Shown here: piece by piece, positions 55,851-64,000 of the stretch | Layout: every line of letters begins with the position of its first letter | Numbering within the stretch: the first letter of the stretch is position 1 | Assembly (NCBI RefSeq): GCF_003402975.1 | Contig: NZ_QURB01000009.1 | Location: 1 to 64,000 of the forward strand | Direction of reading: 5' to 3' | Length of the DNA: 64,000 nt | From: Brumimicrobium aurantiacum | Lineage (GTDB): Bacteria; Bacteroidota; Bacteroidia; Flavobacteriales_D; Crocinitomicaceae | Notes under the pieces: generated by a model | What the model was told of the DNA's origin: nothing | The model's database searches: none | The model's input: the letters and a program-made list of their open reading frames with translations, nothing else | Made by a program: the position numbers and the translations under genes

Positions 55851-56295
55851 AAATTGTTGAATTGATAATTTTATTGTAGTTCGAAAATAGTAATTTTTTG
55901 ATAGAATACTTTTAAGAAAAATAGTTTTGAAAATATTAGCCTTCCAATAGTTGTTGGTTTAGTATCCAAGACTGTTCAGAGTAAACGCATTTAAATTTAC
56001 ATCTCCTTTTTTGCTTGGTATATAAAGCTAAAGATACTTTTGCTACTGTTTTCAACCCGTGGTTAAAGAATAATGTGGAAGATCTTTTTTTGGCGCGACT
56101 TTTTGTTTAAAAAATCGTGACAAAATACAATGTTTTAGAGGATTAGATTTTAAATACGTTTGCTTTGTGTGACTATTTGGTTGGATTGATTTGACAAAAT
56201 TAGAAAGTACAGTTATAAATGGAGTAGAGCAGGAGTGTTGATTTTGTCATAAGAATTAAATAACGTAAAAATGGAGGTTAGTTACAAGTGAAATT
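55851..56295. other. Gene-free gap
   Basis: AT-rich, 445 bases, with no frame on either strand that looks coding, no tRNA and no terminator-like hairpin seen. A near-match to the -7 promoter element for the S9 gene (TATTTTCG on the minus strand, within 55890-55900) is the only regulatory candidate. Confidence 0.3.
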
Positions 56296-56964
56296 TCATT
56301 TACAATTCCCATCCATAGACATAACTTCTCCTAAAATACGCGAACGATAATCAAATGCTAATGCCTTTTCGTTTAAGTAGTTAATTTTAGGTATGAACTG
56401 AATACGATTCATGTCAATACCAAATTCTATTAATTTTCTCTCAAAGTTTTTCATTCGTTTTCTGGCTATTGATTTACTTTCTTTTGGATTAATCCATTGA
56501 TAAAAATTTATACATAAATTAGGGTATTCCATCTGTATAGATTTAAACCAGTCCAACTCAAAATTGGAGAAATCCTGAACTTCATTAAGTTCGTAATACG
56601 CTGAATTATCAAACTTGTCTTCTATGATATTCATACATACTAATTCATAGAAATACTGTATGTTTTTACTGGTATCCGTTTTTTCTCGAAATATTTCTTT
56701 TGAATTTTGGAATTCACTGCAAATTACTGAAATGCTGTACTCAGTATTTATCTCAAAGTCCTTGTAGTAATTGAAAATTCCTAACGAATCTGTTTTTCCC
56801 GTAATAAAGATTGAATCATTTTTATATAACTGAATCTCGATGTTTGCAACCGGGGTTTTCATATCGTTCATTACTTTGACTTCTAAAGTAGCTTCTTTTT
56901 CTTGTCCGTAAGCATTAAAAAACACCAATAATGGGAGTATTATCTTGAGTAAGTATAGTTTCAT
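56296..56964 (-). CDS. Secreted protein with carboxypeptidase-regulatory-like N-terminal domain
   Basis: A 222-residue exported protein, signal peptide LKIILPLLVFFNAYGQ. Residues ~20-105 form a carboxypeptidase-regulatory/CNA-B-like beta sandwich (TLEVKVMNDMKTPVANIEIQ, then KTDSLGIFNYYKDFE). The C-terminal part (SIARKRMKNFERKLIEFGID, followed by MNRIQFIP) loosely recalls an OmpA-like peptidoglycan-binding domain, but the key residues are not clear. It lies 80 bases downstream of the IRG-like GTPase gene. Function unknown. Confidence 0.6.
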   Translation of the reverse strand: MKLYLLKIILPLLVFFNAYGQEKEATLEVKVMNDMKTPVANIEIQLYKNDSIFITGKTDSLGIFNYYKDFEINTEYSISVICSEFQNSKEIFREKTDTSKNIQYFYELVCMNIIEDKFDNSAYYELNEVQDFSNFELDWFKSIQMEYPNLCINFYQWINPKESKSIARKRMKNFERKLIEFGIDMNRIQFIPKINYLNEKALAFDYRSRILGEVMSMDGNCK

Positions 56965-57044
56965 AATTTATAAATTCTTGTTGTGGTTTTTCTAACATTT
57001 CGATGAAATACAAATCAGAGCAAGCTTATTTTATAGTTAATACT

Positions 57045-58142
57045 TTAAGGTAATTCCCCACTACTCACTTTCAAGGCCTCAAAAGTTTCTTTGGCAATTT
57101 CCTCGGCATCGTTGATCATGTCTTTTCCAATCCAAGAAGTCATTTTAAAACCAATTCCCGCAGCAATGGCTTGTCCAACAAAAGGAACCCATTTGGAAGC
57201 TGTTTTAGTAGCAATGGAAGAACCTACTCTTTTTAATAAAATCATTAGGGCTTCTTTTCCGCCGTACCGTGAGGTGTATTGAAGTATTTTTGTAGCAATG
57301 AATTTCGCACTTTTCTTATCTAAATATTGAATGTTGAAGGCTTGTTGTTCTTGGTTTAATCCGTAAATCAATTGTATTTCCTTCGACATTTTAACCATTA
57401 ATGCAATGTCCAAACTGATGTCTACTCCAGGTACGGGATTTAATCCGTTTGCTGCGGCAAGGGCAGAATGGCGCATGACGATTTTCTCAGCAATTTTCCT
57501 TTTTTCATCTAAAATCCGTTGACTCGTAATATTGATGTCGGCAATAAATCGTTCTCTTTTAAAGTCGTTTAGAGAAAAAAAAATATCTTCCAAAAGCTTA
57601 CTTAAATCATACTCCTTTGGATAATCAGCAGAAGTTAAATAAATTCCATTGACCTTATTTCCGTTTAAGTTCTCTTCTATATTTTGATAGATAAGTTGAC
57701 ATGTTTCACCAGCAGAAACGCCTCTTTTTTCACCGCGTTCTACAGCAAAATCAATTTTAGTGCGTACAGCAAAAACAGGGATTTTTAATTTGATGAGTTC
57801 TTCAATCAAATACAAATCATCTTCATAAAAACGATCAGACGTGACCAATATCACACTGTCAAATTCACTTAGTTTAAATTTTTCGATATACTGCTCTCGC
57901 GGAAATTTTGAAGTAGAACATCCGGGTAGGTCATAGAACATTAAACCATTAATTTCAAAAGGATCTTTAATATTCATTGTGGTTTCGATTTCACCAACTT
58001 CGGCAATTTCTTCACCAGCTATAGCATTAATCAATGAAGATTTTCCAGTACCACTTCGACCAATAATCGCACATTTAATTTTAGTGTTTTGATATTCTTC
58101 TAAATCTTTCTCGATTTTCTTTAAAATATTATCTGGCTTCAT
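57045..58142 (-). CDS. IRG-like GTPase with hydrophobic C-terminal domain
   Basis: A 365-residue GTPase. G1 is GRSGTGKSS (28-36), G3 is DLPG (71-74) and G4 is VRTKID (126-131). DLPG followed later by PVFAVRTKID is a pattern typical of immunity-related (IRG) GTPases rather than Era or EngB. The second half (~225-350) is largely hydrophobic and glycine-rich (GLNPVPGVDISLDIALMVKM, then VPFVGQAIAAGIGF), like DUF697-type membrane-associated domains. It probably works at a membrane. The bacterial IRG-like family has no established function. The next gene upstream on the strand is the DUF2914 membrane protein, 70 bases away. Confidence 0.8.
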   Translation of the reverse strand: MKPDNILKKIEKDLEEYQNTKIKCAIIGRSGTGKSSLINAIAGEEIAEVGEIETTMNIKDPFEINGLMFYDLPGCSTSKFPREQYIEKFKLSEFDSVILVTSDRFYEDDLYLIEELIKLKIPVFAVRTKIDFAVERGEKRGVSAGETCQLIYQNIEENLNGNKVNGIYLTSADYPKEYDLSKLLEDIFFSLNDFKRERFIADINITSQRILDEKRKIAEKIVMRHSALAAANGLNPVPGVDISLDIALMVKMSKEIQLIYGLNQEQQAFNIQYLDKKSAKFIATKILQYTSRYGGKEALMILLKRVGSSIATKTASKWVPFVGQAIAAGIGFKMTSWIGKDMINDAEEIAKETFEALKVSSGELP

Positions 58143-58212
58143 TGTATCAATTTCTTTGTCTAAATATATTAAGCTTCTTCGGTTAAACCTATAATTAACA
58201 ATTGCTTTTGTT

Positions 58213-59328
58213 TTAAAAACTATGTTTTACAATACGTTTCACCTTTTGGTTTTCATCTTCAATGATTTCAAAGTTGATCACACCGAGTATTTGCTCATCT
58301 TCAGTGATTACCTCAACTTTCCACTTTCCAGGATCTACATTTTGTTTATAAGTATACCCTCGAAAACCTTGTTCTCTTCCTCCAGTAATTTGATATCCAA
58401 TTTTATCTGTAATCAACCAATCATTTGTTGATTCGACATACTTTTTCCATCGGTGAAAAACTGGAATAGATAATTCTGTAGGTGCAAAAATAGAAGTGAA
58501 AATATATACTCTTTCATTCGCTTTATAAGCAAACTTTTGTCGATGTGAACGCCAAAACACATACCAATCATCTTGTTCGTAAGTAACCAAATATTCACCA
58601 TTTTTCTGTTCGACTTTATGAGCGACTAATCCTGTTTCTAATGCAAGCGGAACAGGTGGGATAAGATTGGTAAAGTAAAAGGTATTGATAGCTAGGTAAA
58701 TGCTTAGAATTATTCTGGTTAATTTCTTTAAATTGATTTCATAACGTGTACTTGGGCTTTTACGGTATATAAATGTGATCAGAAGAAGGGTGAGGGCTAG
58801 ACTTAATCCACCTGAAAAAAGAAAAACCAAAGTGTTCATTTCTTTTAGAATAACGGGGACCATAAAAGTGAAAAAAGTAAAGTTGACAAAGAAGAACAAA
58901 CTAAATTGTAAGTACTTATTGGCAATTCGCTTTTTTAAAAATTCGTTGGCAATAAACAGTCCTATTAAAATAAGGAAAAACACAAAGGTTTTTGAAAGTG
59001 ATACACTCCTTGAGAAATAAATCACATAAGCACTTGATAAACTACCTAAGAAAAATTGGATCGCTAATGGAAAGTAGAGCTCGAACCTTTCTAAAAATGT
59101 GTTTTTCCATGTACCATCATCGACCAAGTTGTAGAGGTATAATGTTACGCTCAACAACAGTAGGTAGGTGGATAAAAGTACAAGACTAAATGCTTGGTCA
59201 ATTCTTCCAAGGGTAAAAACATCCATAATAAATCCACCGATAAAAAAGATAAGCGGAAGGTATTTATTGTTTCTACGGATAAACTTCCTGAAACGACTGT
59301 TTTTATATTTCTGAATGACTTTATTCAT
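58213..59328 (-). CDS. DUF2914 membrane protein
   Basis: A 371-residue protein with seven or eight membrane helices in the first ~230 residues and a C-terminal ~130-residue soluble domain matching DUF2914 (WYVFWRSHRQKFAYKANE, then FHRWKKYV and GGREQGFRGYTYKQNVDPGKW). DUF2914 is a beta-sandwich of unknown role. It shares strand and close spacing with the IRG-like GTPase and the CNNM gene, but each is separated by 70-90 bases. Confidence 0.8.
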   Translation of the reverse strand: MNKVIQKYKNSRFRKFIRRNNKYLPLIFFIGGFIMDVFTLGRIDQAFSLVLLSTYLLLLSVTLYLYNLVDDGTWKNTFLERFELYFPLAIQFFLGSLSSAYVIYFSRSVSLSKTFVFFLILIGLFIANEFLKKRIANKYLQFSLFFFVNFTFFTFMVPVILKEMNTLVFLFSGGLSLALTLLLITFIYRKSPSTRYEINLKKLTRIILSIYLAINTFYFTNLIPPVPLALETGLVAHKVEQKNGEYLVTYEQDDWYVFWRSHRQKFAYKANERVYIFTSIFAPTELSIPVFHRWKKYVESTNDWLITDKIGYQITGGREQGFRGYTYKQNVDPGKWKVEVITEDEQILGVINFEIIEDENQKVKRIVKHSF

Positions 59329-59418
59329 TAAATGAGAAAGTTGTTTTGTAAACTAAAGTGATCATATTAATACAAATATGAATGATAATGGCTTCGAAAT
59401 GGAATGAATGTTAATTTG

Positions 59419-60507
59419 TCAAGACTCTGTTGCAGGTGGCTTATCCGTTTTCTCTTGTTTTACTTTGTCTATGATTTCATATTTAGCTTGTCTTGTTTTC
59501 CAACGTTCTCGAGCATATTTTTGCATGTCGGTAACAGTATCTTTTTCATCCATAATTTCAAGCCCAAGTAAAGTTTCGATGATGTCTTCCATGGATACAA
59601 TTCCATCTACACCGCCATATTCGTCAACAATTAAGGCGATATGTTCTTTATTTTCTAAAAACTTCTCCCACAGTGAAAACAAAACCGTGTTATTTGGCGT
59701 CGTTAAAATATTGTGTTTTAAATCCTTTAATTTTCGGTCGTTTTCACCCTCTGCTAATTGTTCAAAAACCTCTTGTCTTAATACGTATCCAGTAATGTTT
59801 TCACTCTCTTCAGCAAAAATTGGAATTCTAGAAAAGTTTAAATATTCTTTGTCATTTAAAAACTCTTTTAGGTTTAAGTTTTCATCGGCTGTTGCTAAAA
59901 CAACACGTGGCGTCATGATTTCTTTTACCTTGACATTTTTCAATTTGAGGATGTTTTGAATGATTTTATTTTCCTTACTTGAAAACAGTCCTTCATCCAT
60001 ACCTATTTTTGCTAAAGCTGCAATTTCCTCTCTACTTGTGGTGTTTTCACTATCTTTTTTCGAGAATAACTTAGTGACTAATGCAGACAGCAGTACAAAT
60101 GGATAGGTTAAAAACACGGTGATTTTAATTAAATTATAAACAGACTTTGTGAGTTTTCTCCAATATCTAGCCCCAATGGTTTTAGGAATGATTTCAGTAA
60201 CAAATAGAATCAAGAATGTGAGTACAGCAGAAACAACTCCAAAAGAGGCCTCTCCAAAAACTTTAACTGCTTGAGCACCTACACCAGCAGCACCTATTGT
60301 ATGTGCAACGGTGTTTAATGTTAGAATAGCAGAAAGTGGTTTGTCAATATTTATTTTTAAATCCATAAACGATTTTGCCCATTCTTTCCCGCTTTCATGT
60401 TTCACGATCAAATAAGATTGAGGAACAGAAAGTAAAACGGATTCCATTATTGAACATAAAAACGAGACAAATAAGGCGATAAATAAATAGACTAATAATG
60501 CAATCAT
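59419..60507 (-). CDS. CNNM/CorC-family membrane protein with CBS pair
   Basis: A 362-residue protein with the CNNM transmembrane domain (first ~150 residues; SAILTLNTVAHTIGAAGVGA and FVTEIIPKTIGARYWRK are hallmark parts) followed by two CBS modules (KEIMTPRVVLATADENLNLK, then ALIVDEYGGVDGIVSMEDII). Family members are linked to magnesium or other divalent-cation efflux. It lacks the usual C-terminal CorC_HlyC domain, ending in a charged tail. Cation specificity is not readable. Confidence 0.9.
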   Translation of the reverse strand: MIALLVYLFIALFVSFLCSIMESVLLSVPQSYLIVKHESGKEWAKSFMDLKINIDKPLSAILTLNTVAHTIGAAGVGAQAVKVFGEASFGVVSAVLTFLILFVTEIIPKTIGARYWRKLTKSVYNLIKITVFLTYPFVLLSALVTKLFSKKDSENTTSREEIAALAKIGMDEGLFSSKENKIIQNILKLKNVKVKEIMTPRVVLATADENLNLKEFLNDKEYLNFSRIPIFAEESENITGYVLRQEVFEQLAEGENDRKLKDLKHNILTTPNNTVLFSLWEKFLENKEHIALIVDEYGGVDGIVSMEDIIETLLGLEIMDEKDTVTDMQKYARERWKTRQAKYEIIDKVKQEKTDKPPATES

Positions 60508-60740
60508 TCTTTTTAGTTTTTGCGCCAGAATAACTACAGTTAAACTTTCTTACTTACAGTTATATTTTTGGCTTTACCTCAAAAATACAAATTCTTAAAG
60601 TTGTTCTATCCATCCCAAGTTGTTTTTGTCAAAATGTGTACATCTTAAAAGCTACTAGGAGCTGTTTTTATTAAGGCTAATTCATAAAAACATAATTTAT
60701 TGAATAAAAAATTAGGTTTTAAAAAACTGTGAATGAGTGT

Positions 60741-60773
60741 TTTGTAAAATATTTTGAAATTATTTCAACTTTG
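60741..60773 (+). promoter_or_regulatory. Candidate promoter of the CHRD gene leader
   Basis: TTTG (60741-60744), a 21-base spacer and CAACTTTG (60766-60773), one mismatch from TAnnTTTG. Transcription would start near 60780, giving a ~250-base leader before the CHRD gene that contains a 28-codon open frame and a stable hairpin. The rest of the 522-base gap holds the CNNM promoter candidate (TATTTTTG on the minus strand, 60580-60587). Confidence 0.4.
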
Positions 60774-60844
60774 TGAAATCCAAAAGTCAATCTGTTTCGT
60801 ATGTGTATAAAGCAGGCAGAGTTAATAACTAAAACATAAACAAA

Positions 60845-60931
60845 ATGAAAAAAAAGATGGTTAAAATAGGAAAAGCAATTGAGTCTTTATTTTTAATTGA
60901 TTCGATTTCATTTTGGTTAGATGAAAAGTAA
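60845..60931 (+). CDS. Possible 28-residue leader peptide upstream of the CHRD gene
   Basis: ATG AAA AAA AAG ATG starts a 28-codon frame, MKKKMVKIGKAIESLFLIDS and then ISFWLDEK. It begins with four lysines in eight residues followed by a hydrophobic stretch. It lies in the predicted leader of the CHRD gene, with a stem-loop between the two. No cluster of one amino acid suggests classical attenuation. It may be a real short peptide or a chance frame. Confidence 0.4.
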   Translation: MKKKMVKIGKAIESLFLIDSISFWLDEK

Positions 60932-60977
60932 ATTGAATTTCACTTTCAATGTTTGTTCAAAACTCTTTTGAACTGCA

Positions 60978-61002
60978 TTAGCTGATAAGAGTTGTCAGCT
61001 AA
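60978..61002 (+). promoter_or_regulatory. Stable stem-loop in the leader of the CHRD gene
   Basis: TTAGCTGATAA pairs with TTGTCAGCTAA (one G-U) around the three-base loop GAG, then GTTTTAAAT. It ends 27 bases before the CHRD ATG. The T-run is short, so it could be a weak terminator, an attenuator or an mRNA-stabilising structure. Confidence 0.5.
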
Positions 61003-61029
61003 GTTTTAAATATAAATAAATATATAGTT

Positions 61030-62868
61030 ATGAAGAATTTTTACAAAATTGCAATTACTGCACTTTTTGCAGTAACAACTTCAGCATTTAGTTTTGCTGC
61101 TCATTTAGGTGATCAGCTAACTTTCTCAGCAAGAATGAACGGGATCCAAGAAGTTCCCACAGTAACAACAACAGGTCAAGGTGTAGCAACGATGGTTTTA
61201 AATGGAACCAGAGACACATTGTGTGTAACGATTTACACGGCTGGTTTAACAGAACCAATTACTGGACTTCACTTACATGATGGAGAAGCAGGAACAAATG
61301 GTGGTGTAGTCGTTAATTTGTCGAACAACATTATCAACGGAAATGTAAAAACAATTGTTACCGGTGCTGATTTAACTACAGGGTTGATTTCAGACATGAT
61401 AGAAGGTAACATCTATGTTAATGCGCATACAGCTTCTTTTCCAGACGGTGAAATTAGAGGACAAGTTAAATTGGAAACCGATTTGCCATATAGAGCAACT
61501 TTAGATGGTCTTCAAGAGGTTCCTTTGGTGTTAACAAATGCAACTGGACTTGGTGTGTTTAATTTATCTTTAGATAAGCAAAACTTAATGTACTGGGTAA
61601 CAGTTGAAGGTTTAAGCGGACCAATCACAGGTGCACATTTACACATGGGTTCTGCTGGAACAAATGGAGGTGTTGTAGTAGATTTATCTCCAAACATCAT
61701 GGGTAATTCTATCGTTGGAATGGCTGATGTTTCAGCAGTTGCTGGATTTTCATCTGATTTAGAAGCAGGTGATATTTATGTTAACATTCACACGGCTAAT
61801 AACCCTGATGGTGAAATTAGAGGACAGTTAGGTTATGATGACCAAGTTGCTTTTGATGGTGTTTTATCAGGAATGCAAGAAGTTCCAGCGGTAACAACAA
61901 ATGCAACTGGTGTTTCTCATTTTTCTTTGAGTAGTGACTTTTCAGAAATTGAATATGAAGTTCAAGTAGAAGGATTATCTGGACCAATTTCTGGAGCACA
62001 TTTACATAATGCAGAAGCAGGAGCAAATGGACCAGTGGTTGTTGATTTATCGGGTGATATTAATGGAAATGTAATCTCAGGAACAATTTCTGGTGCTGCT
62101 GTTACAGAATCTTTAATTATTGAAATGTTAGAAGGTAATATTTACTTGAACGTACATACAGCTGCTAACATGGATGGTGAAATTCGTGCACAAATCAATA
62201 GAGTTGCTCGTGAAGGTTATTCAGTTAATTTAAGTGGAGAGCAAGAAGTTCCAAGTATTTCTGTACCAGCTAATGGTGGTGGAATTGTTACCATTTCAAG
62301 AAACAGAGATAACGCTCATGTTATGTTGGTTGTGAAGGACCTTTCTGGACCAATTACCGCTGCACATATTCATAATGCAGTTGCAGGAATGAATGGAGGA
62401 GTTGAGTTTAACTTATCTTCATGGTTTGCTGGAATGGAAGATTATGATGGAGCTTACGGATACTTAACAGCATCTGCAGCTACACCAATGAATGCAGCAG
62501 CAGAAACGAAGTTTAGAAATGAAGAAATGTACGTTAACGTTCACACTGCTGATAATCCAGATGGAGAGGTACGTGGACAGATTATACGTGGATCTGAATG
62601 TATGCAAGAGACATTAGGTCTTGAAGACGAAAACGAATTGAATGAGAATCAATTTACAGCATATCCAAATCCAACAAACGGTATTATTACATTGTCTTTT
62701 GATGACTTAAATAGTAATACAGAAGTTCAGTTGTTAGATATGTATGGAAAAGTTGTTAATACGACAGAAGTTAATTCAAAAAATACAACTTTTGATTTAA
62801 CAAACCTACCTAAAGGTGTTTATATGGTAAAAGCTGGAAATCAAACAGCAAGAATAATTAAGAAGTAG
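61030..62868 (+). CDS. Four-repeat CHRD-domain protein secreted by T9SS
   Basis: A 612-residue secreted protein with signal peptide (IAITALFAVTTSAFSFAA) and four CHRD (chordin-like) repeats at about 28-145, 150-270, 272-388 and 392-520. Each carries NGxQEVP or similar (DGLQEVP, SGMQEVP, SGEQEVP), an HLH or HIH with NGGVV-like residues, and NPDGEIRGQ. The last ~70 residues, from FTAYPNPTNGIITLSF to KGVYMVKAGNQTARIIKK, form a type A T9SS sorting domain. The protein is probably cell-surface attached or released. Function is unknown; CHRD repeats are of unresolved role in bacteria. The gene ends in a strong terminator. Confidence 0.92.
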   Translation: MKNFYKIAITALFAVTTSAFSFAAHLGDQLTFSARMNGIQEVPTVTTTGQGVATMVLNGTRDTLCVTIYTAGLTEPITGLHLHDGEAGTNGGVVVNLSNNIINGNVKTIVTGADLTTGLISDMIEGNIYVNAHTASFPDGEIRGQVKLETDLPYRATLDGLQEVPLVLTNATGLGVFNLSLDKQNLMYWVTVEGLSGPITGAHLHMGSAGTNGGVVVDLSPNIMGNSIVGMADVSAVAGFSSDLEAGDIYVNIHTANNPDGEIRGQLGYDDQVAFDGVLSGMQEVPAVTTNATGVSHFSLSSDFSEIEYEVQVEGLSGPISGAHLHNAEAGANGPVVVDLSGDINGNVISGTISGAAVTESLIIEMLEGNIYLNVHTAANMDGEIRAQINRVAREGYSVNLSGEQEVPSISVPANGGGIVTISRNRDNAHVMLVVKDLSGPITAAHIHNAVAGMNGGVEFNLSSWFAGMEDYDGAYGYLTASAATPMNAAAETKFRNEEMYVNVHTADNPDGEVRGQIIRGSECMQETLGLEDENELNENQFTAYPNPTNGIITLSFDDLNSNTEVQLLDMYGKVVNTTEVNSKNTTFDLTNLPKGVYMVKAGNQTARIIKK

Positions 62869-62899
62869 TTTACCACCTACGTTATAATAAATAGTTGTC

Positions 62900-62936
62900 C
62901 CTTCCCAAAGCAGAAATGTTTTGGGAAGGTTTTTTT
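62900..62936 (+). terminator. Terminator after the CHRD gene
   Basis: CCTTCCCAAA pairs exactly with TTTGGGAAGG around a ten-base loop, followed by seven T. Confidence 0.92.
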
Positions 62937-62947
62937 ATATCTATGAA

Positions 62948-63367
62948 TTAATGCTTTGTAGCATTCTTACGGTTTATATTTTTTCCAACTTTACATTCAA
63001 CGGATGAGAGGAAGAGGAGTATTACTATTTCGAAAATAATATAGAACCAACCGAAGTAAGTTATTGAATCTGAATGATAGTAAGCGGTAATTAAAGAAAC
63101 GATACAATACATCAAATTCAAAAAAGCAATTGTTTTTAAGTGAAAACCTGCTTTATCATTTGCATTGAAAAAAGAGAATAGGTCATAGAACATAAAAACG
63201 AAAGGGAGCGTTGCTAGGAAGTATAAAGCTGAAGTTGGAATACCAAAAATTGATTCATACCTAACCAATACAAAACCTAGTAAGAGGACAGAAAGAGCTG
63301 CACCTAATCCATCAATTAAAAATAAGATTTTTGGATTTAACTGCTTTAATCTACGTTCTTTTGTCAT
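62948..63367 (-). CDS. Four-helix membrane protein, unknown
   Basis: A 139-residue protein with four predicted membrane helices (ILFLIDGLGAALSVLLLGFV, ALYFLATLPFVFMFYDLF, TIAFLNLMYCIVSLITAYY, FGWFYIIFEIVILLFLSSV) and charged ends. Similar small membrane proteins are common in Bacteroidota, with no known role. It follows the DUF4349-type gene on the same strand with a 50-base gap. Confidence 0.65.
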   Translation of the reverse strand: MTKERRLKQLNPKILFLIDGLGAALSVLLLGFVLVRYESIFGIPTSALYFLATLPFVFMFYDLFSFFNANDKAGFHLKTIAFLNLMYCIVSLITAYYHSDSITYFGWFYIIFEIVILLFLSSVECKVGKNINRKNATKH

Positions 63368-63417
63368 TGTATTGATCTAATGAATAATCTTCTCTAATGC
63401 TCAATTAGAAATCAACA

Positions 63418-64000
63418 TTAGTCTTTTTTATTCAAGATTCGTTCGATGACCTTGAGTTTGTCAATAATTAGCAATAATAAATATGAAAAAACTGTAATCA
63501 TAACAAAAATTGAAATGTACTTTAAATACATTTTAACTGTCCATTCCATGGCAACTTTCACACGTTGCATTACGCCAATTTTAATTTCTTTTCCTTCAAG
63601 TAAAGAGAATTGAACGGTACAGAATTCATTTTCATCATCAAATTCGCCTAAACTTACTCCAAGACCTTGAAGCTGTTGTTCTATTTCAAGAATTCTGTTT
63701 TCTAAACCCATGTATTCTTCAATTTTCCCACCTTTTGATTTAAGTTCAATCAATGATTTTCTGATTTTTTCTAAGGATTGTTTTTTGGCATTAAGTTCCT
63801 TGTATTCGTTTGTTTTGTCTTTTTTGGTGATTTGCTTGGCTTGAACTTTCCCAATTTTAATCAATTGGTTATATAGCGCATCAAAATTTTTTGGAGGAAC
63901 TCCAACAACAAGGTTTAATTTACGCGCTCCTTTATTTCCACTTTTTTGTTCAAACTGAATTAATGCATCTAATGACTTAATCGTTTCTCGTGATGATTTT
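63418..64000 (-). CDS. DUF4349-type membrane protein (5' end beyond the window)
   Basis: The minus-strand frame stays open from the stop at 63418 to the window edge at 64000, so the start lies outside; a TTG at 63864 is not a real start. The visible ~193 residues include LNLVVGVPPKNFDALYNQLI and KIGKVQAKQITKKDKTNEYK, the DUF4349 pattern, then a coiled coil (KKQSLEKIRKSLIELKSKGG and RILEIEQQLQGLG) and a C-terminal membrane helix (YISIFVMITVFSYLLLLII). DUF4349 proteins are thought to lie in the envelope; function unknown. About the first third of the protein is missing. Confidence 0.82.
   Translation of the reverse strand, partial: KSSRETIKSLDALIQFEQKSGNKGARKLNLVVGVPPKNFDALYNQLIKIGKVQAKQITKKDKTNEYKELNAKKQSLEKIRKSLIELKSKGGKIEEYMGLENRILEIEQQLQGLGVSLGEFDDENEFCTVQFSLLEGKEIKIGVMQRVKVAMEWTVKMYLKYISIFVMITVFSYLLLLIIDKLKVIERILNKKD

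Noticed and set aside
57045-58142. Era, EngB or TrmE ribosome GTPase.
   Set aside because: No KH or other RNA-binding domain; the hydrophobic C-terminal half and the DLPG / VRTKID pattern fit IRG-like GTPases better.
1-64000. CRISPR arrays, insertion sequences, prophage, integrons and tRNA genes.
   Set aside because: No regular 25-40 base spaced repeats, terminal inverted repeats with transposase, phage structural genes or cloverleaf with CCA-type ends were seen by reading; a tRNA scan would settle the last point.

Overview
The window looks like chromosome of a low-GC member of the Bacteroidota, most likely order Flavobacteriales. The signs are GldF/GldG gliding-type ABC components, a type IX secretion (T9SS) C-terminal sorting tail, TonB-dependent receptor architecture, many Bacteroidota-type lipoproteins, and repeated promoter elements of the TTTG-N17-23-TAnnTTTG kind instead of sigma70 boxes. 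Family level cannot be settled by eye. No CRISPR array, insertion sequence, prophage or tRNA gene was seen. Coordinates include stop codons. Where a TTG or GTG start precedes a better ATG, the ATG was chosen and the choice is explained.

Layout. 1-0.8 kb: the 3' end of a 5S rRNA, its terminator, and two decayed tandem copies of 5S end plus terminator. 0.8-10.6 kb: a LuxR/PAS regulator, comEC, a lipoprotein, dnaN, a tight gldF-gldG-DUF4340-like operon, and an ABM protein with a SAM hydrolase. 11-17.4 kb: overlapping plus-strand gene chains phoH-purC and guaA-LysM/periplasmic-binding protein-hemF. 17.8-26 kb: an outer-membrane barrel, a Wza/Wzc polysaccharide export pair, lolA and ftsK, and a lipoprotein, all on the minus strand. 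26.2-33.3 kb: an arginase-family enzyme, argS, a sugar nucleotidyltransferase-like protein, a 500-bp non-coding gap with hairpins, and lon. 33.4-47.4 kb: a TonB receptor, mazG, a PagL-like deacylase with a DUF2807 lipoprotein, a cysteine-rich membrane miniprotein, a thioredoxin-fold protein, a two-gene ABC exporter, DUF2007 and GT-C proteins, a beta-lactamase-fold serine hydrolase and rlmI.

47.5-53 kb is an accessory-looking stretch of small secreted or membrane proteins of unknown role. It contains one gene broken at an A8 homopolymer and a miniprotein with an in-frame TGA upstream of its likely start. 53.4-60.5 kb holds an S9 peptidase, a secreted protein, an IRG-like GTPase with a hydrophobic C-terminal half, a DUF2914 membrane protein and a CNNM/CBS protein. 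61-62.9 kb holds a four-repeat CHRD protein with a T9SS tail, preceded by a possible leader peptide and a stable hairpin. The window ends inside a DUF4349-type membrane protein whose start lies beyond base 64000.

Most genes are housekeeping or cell-envelope functions. The observations most worth a second look are the decayed 5S/terminator repeats, the IRG-like GTPase neighbourhood, the A8 frameshift gene, the leader peptide/hairpin upstream of the CHRD gene, and the gap before lon.
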